A DNA stretch of 64,000 nucleotides from Pseudomonas uvaldensis (GTDB lineage Bacteria > Pseudomonadota > Gammaproteobacteria > Pseudomonadales > Pseudomonadaceae): NCBI RefSeq assembly GCF_021271205.1, contig NZ_JAIWKS010000009.1:124001-188000 (forward strand), given 5' to 3'. The notes under the pieces were generated by a model. The model had not been told where the DNA came from. It saw only the letters and a program-made list of their open reading frames with translations, and did not search any database. This document shows positions 1 to 8,742 of the stretch, piece after piece. The position numbers were made by a program, and so were the translations under genes. The number at the start of each line of letters is the position of its first letter. Within the stretch, counting starts at the first letter, position 1.

Positions 1-138
1 AAATGCAGGCCCGTTTTTTTTGCTCGCCATAAAGACCTGTCCCCTCGTCATAGGATCCGCTTCATTGTTTTACAACCCTCATGATAAATTCCCCGCCGCG
101 ACCTCTAATCAATAGAGGGCATTCAGGGAGAGAAGAAA

Positions 139-513
139 GTGATCAAGTCTTTGTTGGTTGGGGCATTGCTGACAATGGCATCGGCATCGGCATTTGCGAT
201 GAGTTGCGATAACCCTAGAAACGCCTATGACAGAACCTATTGCGCGTCGCTGAAAATGGTTCAGTCGGATCAGGACATCAATGATCAATACAAGAAGACG
301 ATGAGCGCCCTGAACCCGGATCAAAAGAAAAAAGTGAAAGCCGCTCAAATCGAGTGGATCAAGATTCGTGACAACGCCTGTTCCAACGACGGCCTGCTCT
401 ACCTGGACTGTGCCAACGAGAAGACCGAGTCGCGTATCGTCATACTCAAAGCCATCGAGCGCGAATGCCGTGCCGCCGGTTGCGACGATGCCAAGCTGTC
501 GCAAGTCGAGTGA
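139..513 (+). CDS. Secreted LprI/DUF1311-like small protein
   Basis: A 124-residue protein starting at GTG (139) with a purine-rich AGGGAGAGAAG stretch just upstream. The first 20 residues form a signal peptide ending in AFA, so the mature protein is predicted to be periplasmic. Six cysteines (about residues 23, 35, 81, 91, 110, 115) suggest three disulfides. The Cys spacing, the W/R-rich centre (IEWIKIRDNAC) and the length resemble the LprI/DUF1311 family, some members of which inhibit lysozyme; that function is inferred from family resemblance only. It is a single gene followed by its own terminator. Confidence 0.8.
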   Translation: MIKSLLVGALLTMASASAFAMSCDNPRNAYDRTYCASLKMVQSDQDINDQYKKTMSALNPDQKKKVKAAQIEWIKIRDNACSNDGLLYLDCANEKTESRIVILKAIERECRAAGCDDAKLSQVE

Positions 514-580
514 TCCGGCCAAGGGTAGCTGGTACCTATCGCTGAGAAGAAGCGATGGGACAAGCGAAAAGCCTGTACCG

Positions 581-609
581 AAAAACCCGACGTCATGCGT
601 CGGGTTTTT
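581..609 (+). terminator. Intrinsic terminator after the LprI-like gene
   Basis: An ACCCGACG stem pairs with CGTCGGGT around a 5-base loop. It is flanked by an A-run on the left and a T-run on the right, so it may work in both directions. Confidence 0.85.
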
Positions 610-655
610 CTTTGGCAGGTTGCCAGTAGGGGTGGTCAGGGCCGCTTAGCAACCC

Positions 656-680
656 AGCGGGAGCAAGCTCCCTTGCCACG
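656..680. repeat. REP-like element (single)
   Basis: The stretch GGGAGCAAGCTCCCTTGCCA is the complement of the common Pseudomonas REP form with a GGGAGCTTGCTCCC palindromic core. It lies between the terminator and the next gene. No inverted partner is visible nearby. Confidence 0.6.
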
Positions 681-787
681 GGGTTTTGATTCAATCAAGG
701 CCGTGGGTGTAATTCATCAGTTGTTCGCGTTGCTGGCAGGATGCCACAATCGCTTTTTTTCAGTTGCATCACGATCAGGTGGATCAC

Positions 788-1915
788 ATGCATGGCTCAG
801 GATCACGAAGTGACCAGGATTTCTTCATAGCCGAGCAGGTGCGAACTGACCGACTGCAGCAACTGTTCCGCCAATCCGTTTCAGCGGTATTGGGGAGTTA
901 CCTCGCCGCTATCATGCTGTGTGGGTTGTGTTGGGATCGTTTCGACCATGACCTCGTTCTTTGGTGGCTGGCGATACTGACCGGATCGACGCTGATACGC
1001 ATCTCGATGTTCGTGGCCTATTTCCGCAGTGATGAAAGCCAGCGCACGCCCCAACGGTGGGAGCGCAAGTACTGGATCACCCTGGTGCTATCCGCCAGTA
1101 TCTGGGGCGTTGGCGCATTCGTGGTCATGCCGGCAGACGATCTTCTGTCGCAAGCGCTGGTCATGCTCTTTACCGTCGGCATGTCCGTCAGTGCGGTGTC
1201 CTGCTACTCCGCCTACCGCGACATGACATTGCTCTCCATCGGCCTGGTTCTGTTGCCGTCCACCGCCTGGCTACTGTTTCAACCGACCAGAATTCAACTC
1301 GGTATCGCCCTCTCGATCATCGTATTCGCCGTATTCGCTGCCCGCGCCACCCACAAAATGTCCCAGGCACTGGAAACCGCCTTCCGCCTCACCCGTGAAA
1401 TGGAGCAGGCCAATAGCGTTTCCACCCGCGCAGCCCAGACCGATGAACTGACCGGACTGATGAGCCGACGCGCCTTCTTCGAGCATGCCCAACAGCTTTA
1501 TGACGAATGTGAAGCCAACCGGCTGGGATTGTGCGTGTTCATGCTGGACATGGATCACTTCAAGCACATCAACGACACCTACGGTCATCAGGTTGGGGAT
1601 CAGGTGTTGCGGCAGATGGGCCTGGTCATCAGCTCATCCTTCCGGGCCACCGATGTCCACGGCCGGTTGGGGGGAGAGGAGTTCGCGATTCTGCTTCCAG
1701 ACACCTCCCTCGACGCCGCCATCGAGATTGCAGAAGAGCTTATCCAAACGATTGGCGAATTGATGATCGAGCCTGTCCACCGCATTACCGCCAGCCTTGG
1801 AGTAGCGTTCACAGAGGCTGGACACAAGGATCTTCATAGCTTGATGAATAATGCGGATAAGGCGCTGTATCGGGCGAAGGCGTTGGGGCGCAATCAGGTT
1901 GCGGTTGCCCGGTAA
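788..1915 (+). CDS. Membrane diguanylate cyclase (GGDEF)
   Basis: A 375-residue protein from ATG 788, which has AGGTGG six bases upstream; an in-frame TTG at 764 is a weaker alternative. The N-terminal ~200 residues contain about six hydrophobic segments (MASE-like sensor, not assigned to a named MASE class). A GGDEF domain follows, from about DELTGLMSRRAFF to the C-terminus. The active-site loop is GGEEF at residues 295-299 (bases 1670-1684), an accepted active variant. An RATD I-site sits exactly five residues before it, predicting product inhibition by c-di-GMP. It probably makes c-di-GMP from GTP at the inner membrane in response to an unknown signal. It stands alone between two unrelated genes. 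Confidence 0.93.
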   Translation: MHGSGSRSDQDFFIAEQVRTDRLQQLFRQSVSAVLGSYLAAIMLCGLCWDRFDHDLVLWWLAILTGSTLIRISMFVAYFRSDESQRTPQRWERKYWITLVLSASIWGVGAFVVMPADDLLSQALVMLFTVGMSVSAVSCYSAYRDMTLLSIGLVLLPSTAWLLFQPTRIQLGIALSIIVFAVFAARATHKMSQALETAFRLTREMEQANSVSTRAAQTDELTGLMSRRAFFEHAQQLYDECEANRLGLCVFMLDMDHFKHINDTYGHQVGDQVLRQMGLVISSSFRATDVHGRLGGEEFAILLPDTSLDAAIEIAEELIQTIGELMIEPVHRITASLGVAFTEAGHKDLHSLMNNADKALYRAKALGRNQVAVAR

Positions 1916-1968
1916 GACTTCGTTTATGCGTCATATAGGGGTGACTAGTTAATGCAAAAGGCCAATCC

Positions 1969-2679
1969 ATGTCGTTGAACCATTGGTGCTACACGATGGC
2001 GGCGTGCCTGTTACCCCAACTGTGTATGGCCAGCATGTTGCACATAGACCCTCAGGGTGAAAGCTTCTATCAACAGGCCGTCCCATATCTGCTGCAAGCG
2101 AACAGCAAGTTCGAGGCAGTGACAGCCGACACACCTGCCGCAAGCGCAGAGGAGAAGGAACGCTCCCTGGCCCTGGCGGCAGAAGCGGGAGCACTGCTCA
2201 GGCCGGCGATGGCGCTGCTTGAACAAGCAGCGTCCCTGAACCATCCGGTGGCCCAATATCGTCTTGGCCTGATCTATGCGGTGTTGTATCCAAGCGAAGT
2301 GATAAAGGAAAAGGCCTGTCCCTTGTTCGAACGAAGCCTGGCCCAAGGCTTCGCTCCGCCGGCACTTAACATTTCATATTGGTGCCCGGCATTCACCGAC
2401 ACATCTGAGTACCAAGAAGCACTGCAGGCCGTAGAAGCCAGCATGTCCTTCTATGAAAAATATTTTCCACAACCTGCCGTGAGGCTTGAGTGCTGGCCCG
2501 ACGAACCTGTAGGTCTGGCCATGCAATGGGGCGGCAGTCGCGATTATCAAGCGGAAATTTATCGGCTACAGGGTGATAGCAATCGTGCGCAGCGCGTGAA
2601 GTATTACCAGAAGGCCCTAGAGGTTAACGACTGTTATAAGGCCAAAAAACGCTTGAAGATCCTGCTGAGTCCAAACTGA
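1969..2679 (+). CDS. Secreted hypothetical protein with Sel1/TPR-like repeats
   Basis: A 236-residue protein from ATG 1969. The N-terminus is hydrophobic up to about residue 23 and looks like a signal peptide, so a periplasmic or lipid-associated location is likely. The body is helical, with a Sel1-like phrase (LNHPVAQYRLGLIYAV, then ACPLFERSLAQGFAPPALN) and a second repeat-like stretch near the C-terminus. This suggests a solenoid used for protein contacts. No catalytic motif is visible and I do not recognise the gene. It begins about 50 bases after the diguanylate cyclase, so they could be cotranscribed. Confidence 0.65.
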   Translation: MSLNHWCYTMAACLLPQLCMASMLHIDPQGESFYQQAVPYLLQANSKFEAVTADTPAASAEEKERSLALAAEAGALLRPAMALLEQAASLNHPVAQYRLGLIYAVLYPSEVIKEKACPLFERSLAQGFAPPALNISYWCPAFTDTSEYQEALQAVEASMSFYEKYFPQPAVRLECWPDEPVGLAMQWGGSRDYQAEIYRLQGDSNRAQRVKYYQKALEVNDCYKAKKRLKILLSPN

Positions 2680-2746
2680 GACATGGAGCAATTGCCCTCT
2701 GCCGATAGCTCAACCGAAGCAGTGGAATTGGCCGCAGCGTTGCGAA

Positions 2747-3667
2747 CTAGTGTTGATCATGCCCAGTGTTAAGCCCAGGAACCTTGGAAAACGCTTCGGC
2801 AATAAAGTCCATGAACACAATCGCCCGCTTGGGCAGCAACCGATTGGCGACATAGAGAAACTGGACCGGCACCGGCGGTGCTTCATAGTCGCAAAGTACC
2901 TGACGCAACCGGCCGCTCTCCAGCCCTTCCTCGTACAACCACCTTGGCCCGCTGGCGATCCCGAGGCCGGCGATGACAGCTTCTTGTATGGCCTGGGGCG
3001 AGTTGACCCGGAATCGCCCCGAAACGTTGATGACGGTATCGCGGAAATGCCAGGTATTTCCGGTGCTCAACAACGAGTACAGGATGCAGTCATGGTTGTG
3101 CAGGTCTTCCGGTGTCTGCGGGATGCCACGGCGTTCCAGGTAGTCTATCGCCGCGACATAGACCCGTGTGTAATGGCCAATCCGGCGGGCTCGCAGTGCG
3201 CTGTCGGTCGGATGGCCGATGCGGATGGCCAGCTCGGCGCCTTCCTCCACCAGATCCACGAGACGATCACTGAGCTGCAAATCCAGTGACAAGCCGGGGT
3301 AGCGCGCCAGAAAAGCGGGGACGTACGGCATCAGGAAGGCATGAGCCAATGCGGTCGGGCAGGCCACGCGCAGCAGTCCGGTCGGCTCGGACTCATCGCT
3401 CAAGGACGACTCCGACTCCGCAACGGCATCGAGGATCCGGCTGACGTCCGCGTAGTAGCGTTCGCCTTCCGGCGTCAGCACCAGCCGTCGTGTGGTGCGC
3501 TGGAGCAATCGGGTGCCCAGATGGTCCTCCAGCGCGGCCACGTATCGGCTGACGTTGGGTTGACCCATGCCCAGGTCCCGCGCCGCCGCCGAGAAACTGC
3601 CCGTCTCGACGGTGCGTTTGAAACACGTCATGAGTAGAAAACGATCCACTTGAAGCCCCCAATTCAT
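2747..3667 (-). CDS. LysR-family transcriptional regulator
   Basis: A 306-residue protein with the LysR layout. The N-terminal winged helix-turn-helix (about residues 9-68) contains GSFSAAARDLGMGQPNVSR and the TRLLQRTTRRLVLTPEG wing. A substrate-binding effector domain runs from about residue 95 to 295. The sequence type is that of regulators paired with small oxidoreductases. It is transcribed away from the short-chain dehydrogenase at 3772 with a gap of about 100 bases, so it probably controls that gene and itself; the inducer is unknown. A TGCATAT/ATATGCA inverted repeat abuts its start codon. Confidence 0.93.
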   Translation of the reverse strand: MNWGLQVDRFLLMTCFKRTVETGSFSAAARDLGMGQPNVSRYVAALEDHLGTRLLQRTTRRLVLTPEGERYYADVSRILDAVAESESSLSDESEPTGLLRVACPTALAHAFLMPYVPAFLARYPGLSLDLQLSDRLVDLVEEGAELAIRIGHPTDSALRARRIGHYTRVYVAAIDYLERRGIPQTPEDLHNHDCILYSLLSTGNTWHFRDTVINVSGRFRVNSPQAIQEAVIAGLGIASGPRWLYEEGLESGRLRQVLCDYEAPPVPVQFLYVANRLLPKRAIVFMDFIAEAFSKVPGLNTGHDQH

Positions 3668-3692
3668 GCATATTCAGCATTAAAGATATGCA
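3667..3692. promoter_or_regulatory. Candidate LysR operator
   Basis: An inverted repeat TGCATAT (3667-3673) and ATATGCA (3686-3692) has a 12-base spacer. It lies in the divergent gap and touches the regulator's start codon. Position and symmetry suggest an autoregulatory LysR site; binding is inferred. Confidence 0.4.
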
Positions 3693-3771
3693 ATGCCGTG
3701 ATCTTATCAACTAAACGGCATAGATGGATCATGAGCGCCCGCATCCCGCTCTCATGATCTGGAGTTCACTC

Positions 3772-4524
3772 ATGTCTCGCTTACTCAATAAACGCACCCT
3801 CATCACTGGCGGTACCAGCGGCATTGGACTGGAAACCGCCAAACAGTTCCTCGCCGAAGGTGCCCGCGTAATCGTCACCGGCGTCAATCCCGACTCTATC
3901 GCAGCCGCCAAAGCCGAGTTCGGCAGCGACGTGCTGGTGCTGCGCGCCGACTCGGCCAGCGTCCGCGCACAGAAAGAACTGGCCCAGGCCGTAGAGACGC
4001 ATTACGGAAAGGTCGACGCTGTCTTCCTCAATGCCGGTGTTTCCGTTTGGCAACCGATTGAAGATTGGTCGGAAGAAATGTTCGACCGCTCCTTCGACAT
4101 CAACGTCAAGGGACCGTACTTCCTGATCCAGGCGCTTCTTCCCGTGTTCGCCAGTCCCGCTTCGGTGGTGTTGAACACCTCGATCAGCGCCCACGTAGGC
4201 TCGACACGCTCCTCGGTTTACGCCGCCACCAAGGCTGCCTTCCTCAGCCTGTCGAAAACATTGTCGAGCGAACTGATGCAGCGCGGAATCCGCGTCAACG
4301 CCGTTAGCCCAGGGCCGGTGGATACGCCACTGTATGACAAGATGGGTATTCCGGACGCCTATCGCCAGCAGCTCAACGCCGACATCATCCAGAGCATCCC
4401 TGCGGGACGGTTTGGCACGCCGGAAGAGGTCGCCAAGGCAGTGTTGTATCTGGCTTCGGATGAGTCGCGGTGGACGATGGGGAGCGAGATTGTCGTGGAT
4501 GGGGGGCGGTTGTTGAACGATTGA
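3772..4524 (+). CDS. Short-chain dehydrogenase/reductase (SDR)
   Basis: A 250-residue classical SDR. ATG 3772 is chosen because GGAG lies eight bases upstream and the protein then begins at the Rossmann fold; an in-frame ATG at 3724 would only add an unrelated tail. Visible motifs are TGGTSGIG (cofactor), NAG (LNAGVS), the catalytic Ser in the NTSISAHVG segment and YAATK (Tyr-x3-Lys), with SPGPVDTPL after it. It should reduce or oxidise a carbonyl/alcohol with NAD(P)H; the substrate cannot be read from sequence. It is divergent from the LysR gene, its likely regulator. Confidence 0.93.
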   Translation: MSRLLNKRTLITGGTSGIGLETAKQFLAEGARVIVTGVNPDSIAAAKAEFGSDVLVLRADSASVRAQKELAQAVETHYGKVDAVFLNAGVSVWQPIEDWSEEMFDRSFDINVKGPYFLIQALLPVFASPASVVLNTSISAHVGSTRSSVYAATKAAFLSLSKTLSSELMQRGIRVNAVSPGPVDTPLYDKMGIPDAYRQQLNADIIQSIPAGRFGTPEEVAKAVLYLASDESRWTMGSEIVVDGGRLLND

Positions 4525-4568
4525 TACCGCTTTTGCCGATCAGTTAAAGACCAAACGGCGGAAAACCT

Positions 4569-4665
4569 GTAGGAGCATAGCTTGCTAGCGATAGCGGTAG
4601 ATCAGCAACACCGTTGTCGACTGGCCTGTCTCCATCGCGAGCAAGCTATGCTCCCACAGGTTTGC
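4569..4665. repeat. REP doublet (REPIN)
   Basis: Two inverted REP copies frame about 40 unrelated bases: CCTGTAGGAGCATAGCTTGC on the left and GCAAGCTATGCTCCCACAGG on the right. This is a typical REPIN placed between the convergent 3' ends of two dehydrogenase genes. It could form a long hairpin in either transcript. Confidence 0.85.
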
Positions 4666-4699
4666 GTCCATCAGCTACGTATCCACAATGCACGCCCTG

Positions 4700-5488
4700 C
4701 TAAACGATGCTATCCACCACACCGCCATCCACGCGCAACGCCGCACCAGTCGTAGCCGAAGCCTGCTCCGAGCTGGCATAAATAATCATGTTGGCAACTT
4801 CCTCGACCCGCGCCGCCCGTTGAATGATCGACGTACTACGGTGCTGTTTGACGAAATCCGCCCCCACTTTCTCCAGACTTTCCCCAGTGCGCTCGACATC
4901 CGCCTGAAGCATCTGGGCAACCCCTTCGGAAAGCGTCGGTCCGGGCAGCACTGAGTTCACCGTAACGCCCGTGCCGGCAAGCCGCTTGGCCAAGCCGCGA
5001 GCAATGGAAAGCTGTGCCGTTTTGGTGAAGCCGTAGTGGATCATGTCGGCTGGAATGTTCACACCCGATTCGGACGAAACAAACACAATCCGCCCCCAAC
5101 CGCGCTTGACCATGCCCGGCGCATAGGCCCTGGAAACCCGCACGCCGGACATCACGTTGGTTTCGAAGAAACGCTGCCATTCGCTGTCCGGGGTTTCGAA
5201 AAAGTCTTCCAGCTTGAAAATGCCCAGATTGTTGATGACGACGTCGAAGCTCGGATGCTTGGCGAACAAGGCCTGGCAGCCGGCCTCGTTGCTGAGATCA
5301 CCGACGAAGCCGGTGGCTCTGGAGGCGAGGTCGCCCAGGCGCTGCAAGGCGTCCTCGACGCTGCTGTCGCTGCGACCATTGATGACCACGTGGGCGCCGG
5401 CCTCAAGGAAGCCTTTGGCTGTGGCGAAGCCTATGCCGCTGGTGGAACCGGTGACCAGGACGTGACGGCCGGTGAAGTCGATTTTCAT
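4700..5488 (-). CDS. Short-chain dehydrogenase/reductase (SDR)
   Basis: A 262-residue classical SDR with TGSTSGIG at residues ~14-21, NNLGIF in place of NNAG, Ser in FVSSESGV and YGFTK as the Tyr-x3-Lys pair. The C-terminus ends with the usual RVDGGVV stretch. The amino acid sequence differs clearly from the SDR at 3772, so this is not a recent duplicate. Substrate unknown. It is convergent with that gene and followed upstream by about 180 bases in which I see no gene. Confidence 0.92.
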   Translation of the reverse strand: MKIDFTGRHVLVTGSTSGIGFATAKGFLEAGAHVVINGRSDSSVEDALQRLGDLASRATGFVGDLSNEAGCQALFAKHPSFDVVINNLGIFKLEDFFETPDSEWQRFFETNVMSGVRVSRAYAPGMVKRGWGRIVFVSSESGVNIPADMIHYGFTKTAQLSIARGLAKRLAGTGVTVNSVLPGPTLSEGVAQMLQADVERTGESLEKVGADFVKQHRSTSIIQRAARVEEVANMIIYASSEQASATTGAALRVDGGVVDSIV

Positions 5489-5671
5489 GGAAGTGACTCC
5501 TTGATGAATGGACTAGGGGGCTGTGGATTATTTCTTGGACGGATGATGATCCGGGGGATTCAAAATGATCTCTCAGGCATTTCGATACACAACCACACGA
5601 CAGCTCGGATACCGCAGGCACTAATCATGGACACGATTGAGGATTTTCGCCTCTTAGTGAACAACCAGCTG

Positions 5672-6025
5672 TCAGGAGGCCGACCACACCGCCAGTTCAT
5701 AACCGTCCGGATCGATGAAGTGGAAGCGTCGACCGCCTGGAAAGGCGAACACGTCACGGCTAATGGTGGCGCCTGCGGCCTTGAGTCTGAGTTGGGTCGC
5801 TTGGAGGTCATCGGCGTACAGGATGATCAACGGGCCGCCTGGGCGCACCGGTTCACCGGTCGTGAATCCGCCGGTCAGGCGACCATCGCTGAACTCGGTA
5901 TAGGTTGGGCCGTAGTCGACGAAACGCCAGCCGAATACGCCTCCATAGAAGGCTTTGCTTCGGCTGATATCGTTGACGTTGAACTCAATGTTATCGATCT
6001 GGCGGTCGTTACCTCGAATGCCCAT
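5672..6025 (-). CDS. VOC-family protein (glyoxalase/bleomycin-resistance fold)
   Basis: A 117-residue single VOC protein. Two beta-alpha-beta-beta-beta units are visible: residues ~9-50 (IDNIEFNVNDISRSKAFYGG) and ~62-115 (PLIILYADDLQATQ, then FHFIDPDGYELAVW). The terminal DPDGYELAVW is characteristic. The family includes metal-dependent lyases, isomerases and dioxygenases, as well as binding proteins; no specific reaction can be assigned. Start and context are simple, and it appears monocistronic. Confidence 0.88.
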   Translation of the reverse strand: MGIRGNDRQIDNIEFNVNDISRSKAFYGGVFGWRFVDYGPTYTEFSDGRLTGGFTTGEPVRPGGPLIILYADDLQATQLRLKAAGATISRDVFAFPGGRRFHFIDPDGYELAVWSAS

Positions 6026-6155
6026 TGGCGCTTCCTTGGCTGGTTGGGGATAGGGGAGGTTAGGCTATTGAGCCTTATTGTGCATGGAGAGTCGGGTTGG
6101 CTGGGGGGGAGCTGTCAGGCGGTTGGGGTCAGTTAGCTATGTGGTGGTTGTCAGG

Positions 6156-6184
6156 GCGCTATCGCGAGCAGGCTCGCTCCCACA
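6156..6184. repeat. REP-like element (single)
   Basis: ATCGCGAGCAGGCTCGCTCCCAC is a standard P. fluorescens-type REP in complement orientation. It lies between the VOC gene and the lipid A acyltransferase gene. Confidence 0.75.
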
Positions 6185-6219
6185 ATGGGGAGCGGTGTGC
6201 CTGAGGTGTTGGTAGCAGA

Positions 6220-7107
6220 TCAATACCAGCGCGCTTCGCCCGGCGGACGCTTCTTGAAGCGTTTCATGCTCCACATGTACTGGCTGGGATAGGCGCGCAC
6301 GTAGCGTTCGACTACCTGGCTCATGGCCGCGCAGGCGGTTTCGGTGTCGGTGCTGTACATGGCGTCTGGCGCGGCTTCGAGGATAACCTTGTAGCCAGAG
6401 CCATCCGGCAAACGCAGGGCGTGGAGGAAGACGCCGACCGCTTTGCCGCCGGCGAGCATGTTCGGGACGAACTTGCTGGTCAGGGCCTGGGTGGCGAAGA
6501 AGGGCACGAAGATGCCGGCGGATTCGGCCGGTTCCGGGTCGGCGGGGATGCCGACCTGGCCGCCCTTGCGCACTTCCTTGATGACACTGAGGATGCCTTC
6601 CTTGGTGGACGCCGCAACTTTGTTGCCCAGCTGTACGCGCTGCTTTTGCAGCAATTCATCCACCGCCTTGAGCTTGGGCGGGCGGTAGAAAATGATCGGT
6701 TTGCACTGGCTGCAATAGAAGTGGTTGAGCACTTCCCAGTTGCCCAAGTGGCTGGTGATGCCGACCACGCCTTTGCCGGAGGCCAGGGCGTCTTTCAGCA
6801 CGTCGAGACCTTCGACTTCCCGCACCAGTTCGATGGAGCGCTGTGCCGGCCAGATCCAGGCGCAGGCGCTTTCGGTCAGCGACTTGCCGATGTCCTTCAG
6901 GCTCTGGCCCACCAGGCGCTCGCGCTCGGCGGGGTCCATTTCGGGAAAACACTTGGCGAGGTTGATCCGCACCACGTCGCGGGAACGGTTCGGCAGTTTC
7001 CACATCAGCCAGCCAATGGCCGAACCGACCGATTGCACCGCACGCCAGGGCAGCAGCGCAAACAACCGCAGAGCGCCGACCAGCAAGGCGCCTTTCAACT
7101 TATCCAC
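6220..7107 (-). CDS. htrB1: Lipid A late acyltransferase (LpxL/HtrB family)
   Basis: A 295-residue inner-membrane acyltransferase, starting at GTG 7107. An N-terminal hydrophobic anchor (GALLVGALRLFALLPW) is followed by the HX4E catalytic motif in SHLGNWEVL (about residues 118-126). A conserved phosphate/substrate region (IPADPEPAESAG) and the family end PSQYMWSMKRFK also match. It transfers a laurate-type chain onto Kdo-lipid A or the precursor. Position next to tag and glyQ matches P. aeruginosa PA0011 (HtrB1). An exact DnaA 9-mer (7100-7108) overlaps its first codons. Confidence 0.93.
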   Translation of the reverse strand: MDKLKGALLVGALRLFALLPWRAVQSVGSAIGWLMWKLPNRSRDVVRINLAKCFPEMDPAERERLVGQSLKDIGKSLTESACAWIWPAQRSIELVREVEGLDVLKDALASGKGVVGITSHLGNWEVLNHFYCSQCKPIIFYRPPKLKAVDELLQKQRVQLGNKVAASTKEGILSVIKEVRKGGQVGIPADPEPAESAGIFVPFFATQALTSKFVPNMLAGGKAVGVFLHALRLPDGSGYKVILEAAPDAMYSTDTETACAAMSQVVERYVRAYPSQYMWSMKRFKKRPPGEARWY

Positions 7108-7149
7108 AGGTCACTCCTGAATTCATGGGCGTGTCGCGAGCCGGCTATT

Positions 7150-7707
7150 CTAACCGCCGTTTGCCAGCTCGGCGTAGCGGTCGCAGTCTTGGGTATGGTC
7201 CATGACCATGCCCGAGGCCTGCATGAAGGCGTAGCAAATGGTCGGGCCGACGAAGGTGAAGCCGGCTTTTTTCAGGCCTTTGCTCATCGCCAGGGCTTCG
7301 GGAGTAATAGCCGGCACTTCGCTGCGGTCCTTGAAATGGTTGATCAGCGGCTTGTTACCGACGAACGACCAGAGGAATGCCACCGGGTCTTCCAGCGCCA
7401 TCCAGGCCTGGGCGTTGCGGCGGGCGGCCTTGAGTTTGAGGCGGTTGCGGATGATGCCGGGGTCGAGCATCAAGTCCTCGATTTCCGCGTCGCTCATCTG
7501 CGCCAGGCGCTGGACGTCAAAGCCGAACATCACCTTGCGGTAATGCTCGCGCTTGCGCAGTACGGTGATCCAGGACAGGCCAGCCTGGAACCCTTCGAGC
7601 AAAAGCAACTCGAACAAACCCTGCGCATCGCGCAGCGGCGTGCCCCACTCCTGATCGTGATAAGCCATGTACAGCGGATCGTCAGAACACCAAAAGCAGC
7701 GTGGCAT
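7150..7707 (-). CDS. tag: DNA-3-methyladenine glycosylase I
   Basis: A 185-residue protein from ATG 7707, close to the family length. It starts MPRCFWCSDDPLYMAYHDQEWG-like, with Cys4 and later His/Cys residues (VMDHTQDCDRY) forming the known zinc site. The conserved EGFQAGLSWITVLRKRE segment forms the base-recognition pocket. The enzyme removes 3-methyladenine from alkylated DNA as the first step of base excision repair. It is divergent from glyQ with an 81-base shared promoter gap, and 42 bases upstream of htrB1, with which it may be cotranscribed. Confidence 0.96.
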   Translation of the reverse strand: MPRCFWCSDDPLYMAYHDQEWGTPLRDAQGLFELLLLEGFQAGLSWITVLRKREHYRKVMFGFDVQRLAQMSDAEIEDLMLDPGIIRNRLKLKAARRNAQAWMALEDPVAFLWSFVGNKPLINHFKDRSEVPAITPEALAMSKGLKKAGFTFVGPTICYAFMQASGMVMDHTQDCDRYAELANGG

Positions 7708-7742
7708 AAGGCTCCAGGGGGCGTGCGCACGAACGAATCGGG

Positions 7743-7748
7743 TATACT
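7743..7748 (+). promoter_or_regulatory. Candidate -10 element for glyQS
   Basis: TATACT lies 41 bases before the glyQ start in the tag/glyQ divergent gap. No good -35 hexamer is visible at the right distance, so an extended or weak -35 promoter is assumed. Confidence 0.45.
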
Positions 7749-7788
7749 CCCGCTCTTTAAATCGCAGCCCAAGAAACAGGTGAATTTC

Positions 7789-8742
7789 GTGAGCCAGCCT
7801 ACGCCAGCCGTGCGTACCTTCCAAGACTTGATCCTCGCCCTCCAGCAATACTGGGCCGAGCAAGGTTGCGTGGTACTTCAGCCCTACGATATGGAAGTAG
7901 GCGCCGGCACTTTCCACACTGCCACGTTTCTGCGTGCCATTGGCCCGGAAACCTGGAACGCCGCCTATGTCCAGCCCAGCCGCCGCCCGACTGACGGCCG
8001 CTACGGTGAAAACCCGAACCGCCTGCAGCATTACTACCAGTTCCAGGTAGTCCTGAAGCCGAACCCGGAAAACTTCCAGGAACTGTACCTGGGCTCCCTC
8101 AAGCACGTGGGCCTCGACCCGCTGGTGCATGACATCCGCTTCGTCGAAGACAACTGGGAATCGCCGACCCTGGGCGCCTGGGGCCTGGGCTGGGAAGTCT
8201 GGCTCAACGGCATGGAAGTGACCCAGTTCACCTACTTCCAGCAAGCGGGCGGCATCGAGTGCTACCCGGTGACCGGCGAGATCACCTACGGCCTGGAGCG
8301 CCTGGCCATGTACCTGCAAGGCGTGGACTCGGTCTACGACCTGGTCTGGGCCGACGGTCCGTTCGGCAAAGTGACCTACGGCGACGTGTTCCACCAGAAC
8401 GAAGTGGAGCAGTCGACGTACAACTTCGAGCACGCCAATGTCGACAAGCTGTTCGAACTGTTCGATTTCTACGAGAGCGAGGCCAAGCGCCTGATCGAAC
8501 TGGATCAGCCTCTGCCGTTGCCGAGCTATGAAATGGTGTTGAAGGCGTCCCATACCTTCAACCTGCTGGACGCACGCCGGGCGATTTCCGTGACCGCGCG
8601 CCAGCAATACATCCTGCGTGTGCGCACCCTGGCGCGTTCCGTTGCGCAAGCCTACCTGATGGCCCGTGCCAAGCTGGGCTTCCCGATGGCGACCCCGGAT
8701 CTGCGTGATGAAGTGTTGGCTAAGCTGGAGGCTGCACAATGA
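7789..8742 (+). CDS. glyQ: Glycine--tRNA ligase alpha subunit
   Basis: A 317-residue subunit starting at GTG 7789 (protein MSQPTPAVRTFQDLI). It carries the class II synthetase core of the bacterial alpha2-beta2 glycyl-tRNA synthetase: QQYWAEQGCVVLQPYD, the AYVQPSRRPTDGRYG motif-2-like segment, and GGIECYPVTGEITYGLERL. It activates glycine with ATP. The 4-base ATGA overlap with glyS (8739-8742) indicates translational coupling and equal output of both subunits. Confidence 0.98.
   Translation: MSQPTPAVRTFQDLILALQQYWAEQGCVVLQPYDMEVGAGTFHTATFLRAIGPETWNAAYVQPSRRPTDGRYGENPNRLQHYYQFQVVLKPNPENFQELYLGSLKHVGLDPLVHDIRFVEDNWESPTLGAWGLGWEVWLNGMEVTQFTYFQQAGGIECYPVTGEITYGLERLAMYLQGVDSVYDLVWADGPFGKVTYGDVFHQNEVEQSTYNFEHANVDKLFELFDFYESEAKRLIELDQPLPLPSYEMVLKASHTFNLLDARRAISVTARQQYILRVRTLARSVAQAYLMARAKLGFPMATPDLRDEVLAKLEAAQ

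Noticed and set aside
1..138. Possible gene fragment at the left edge
   Set aside because: Only a GC-then-T-run tail (probably the end of an upstream terminator) and the promoter region of the first gene are visible.
6421..7788. In-frame upstream extension of glyQ reaching back through tag and htrB1
   Set aside because: The extension is antisense to two real genes; the GTG at 7789 gives the family N-terminus and correct length.
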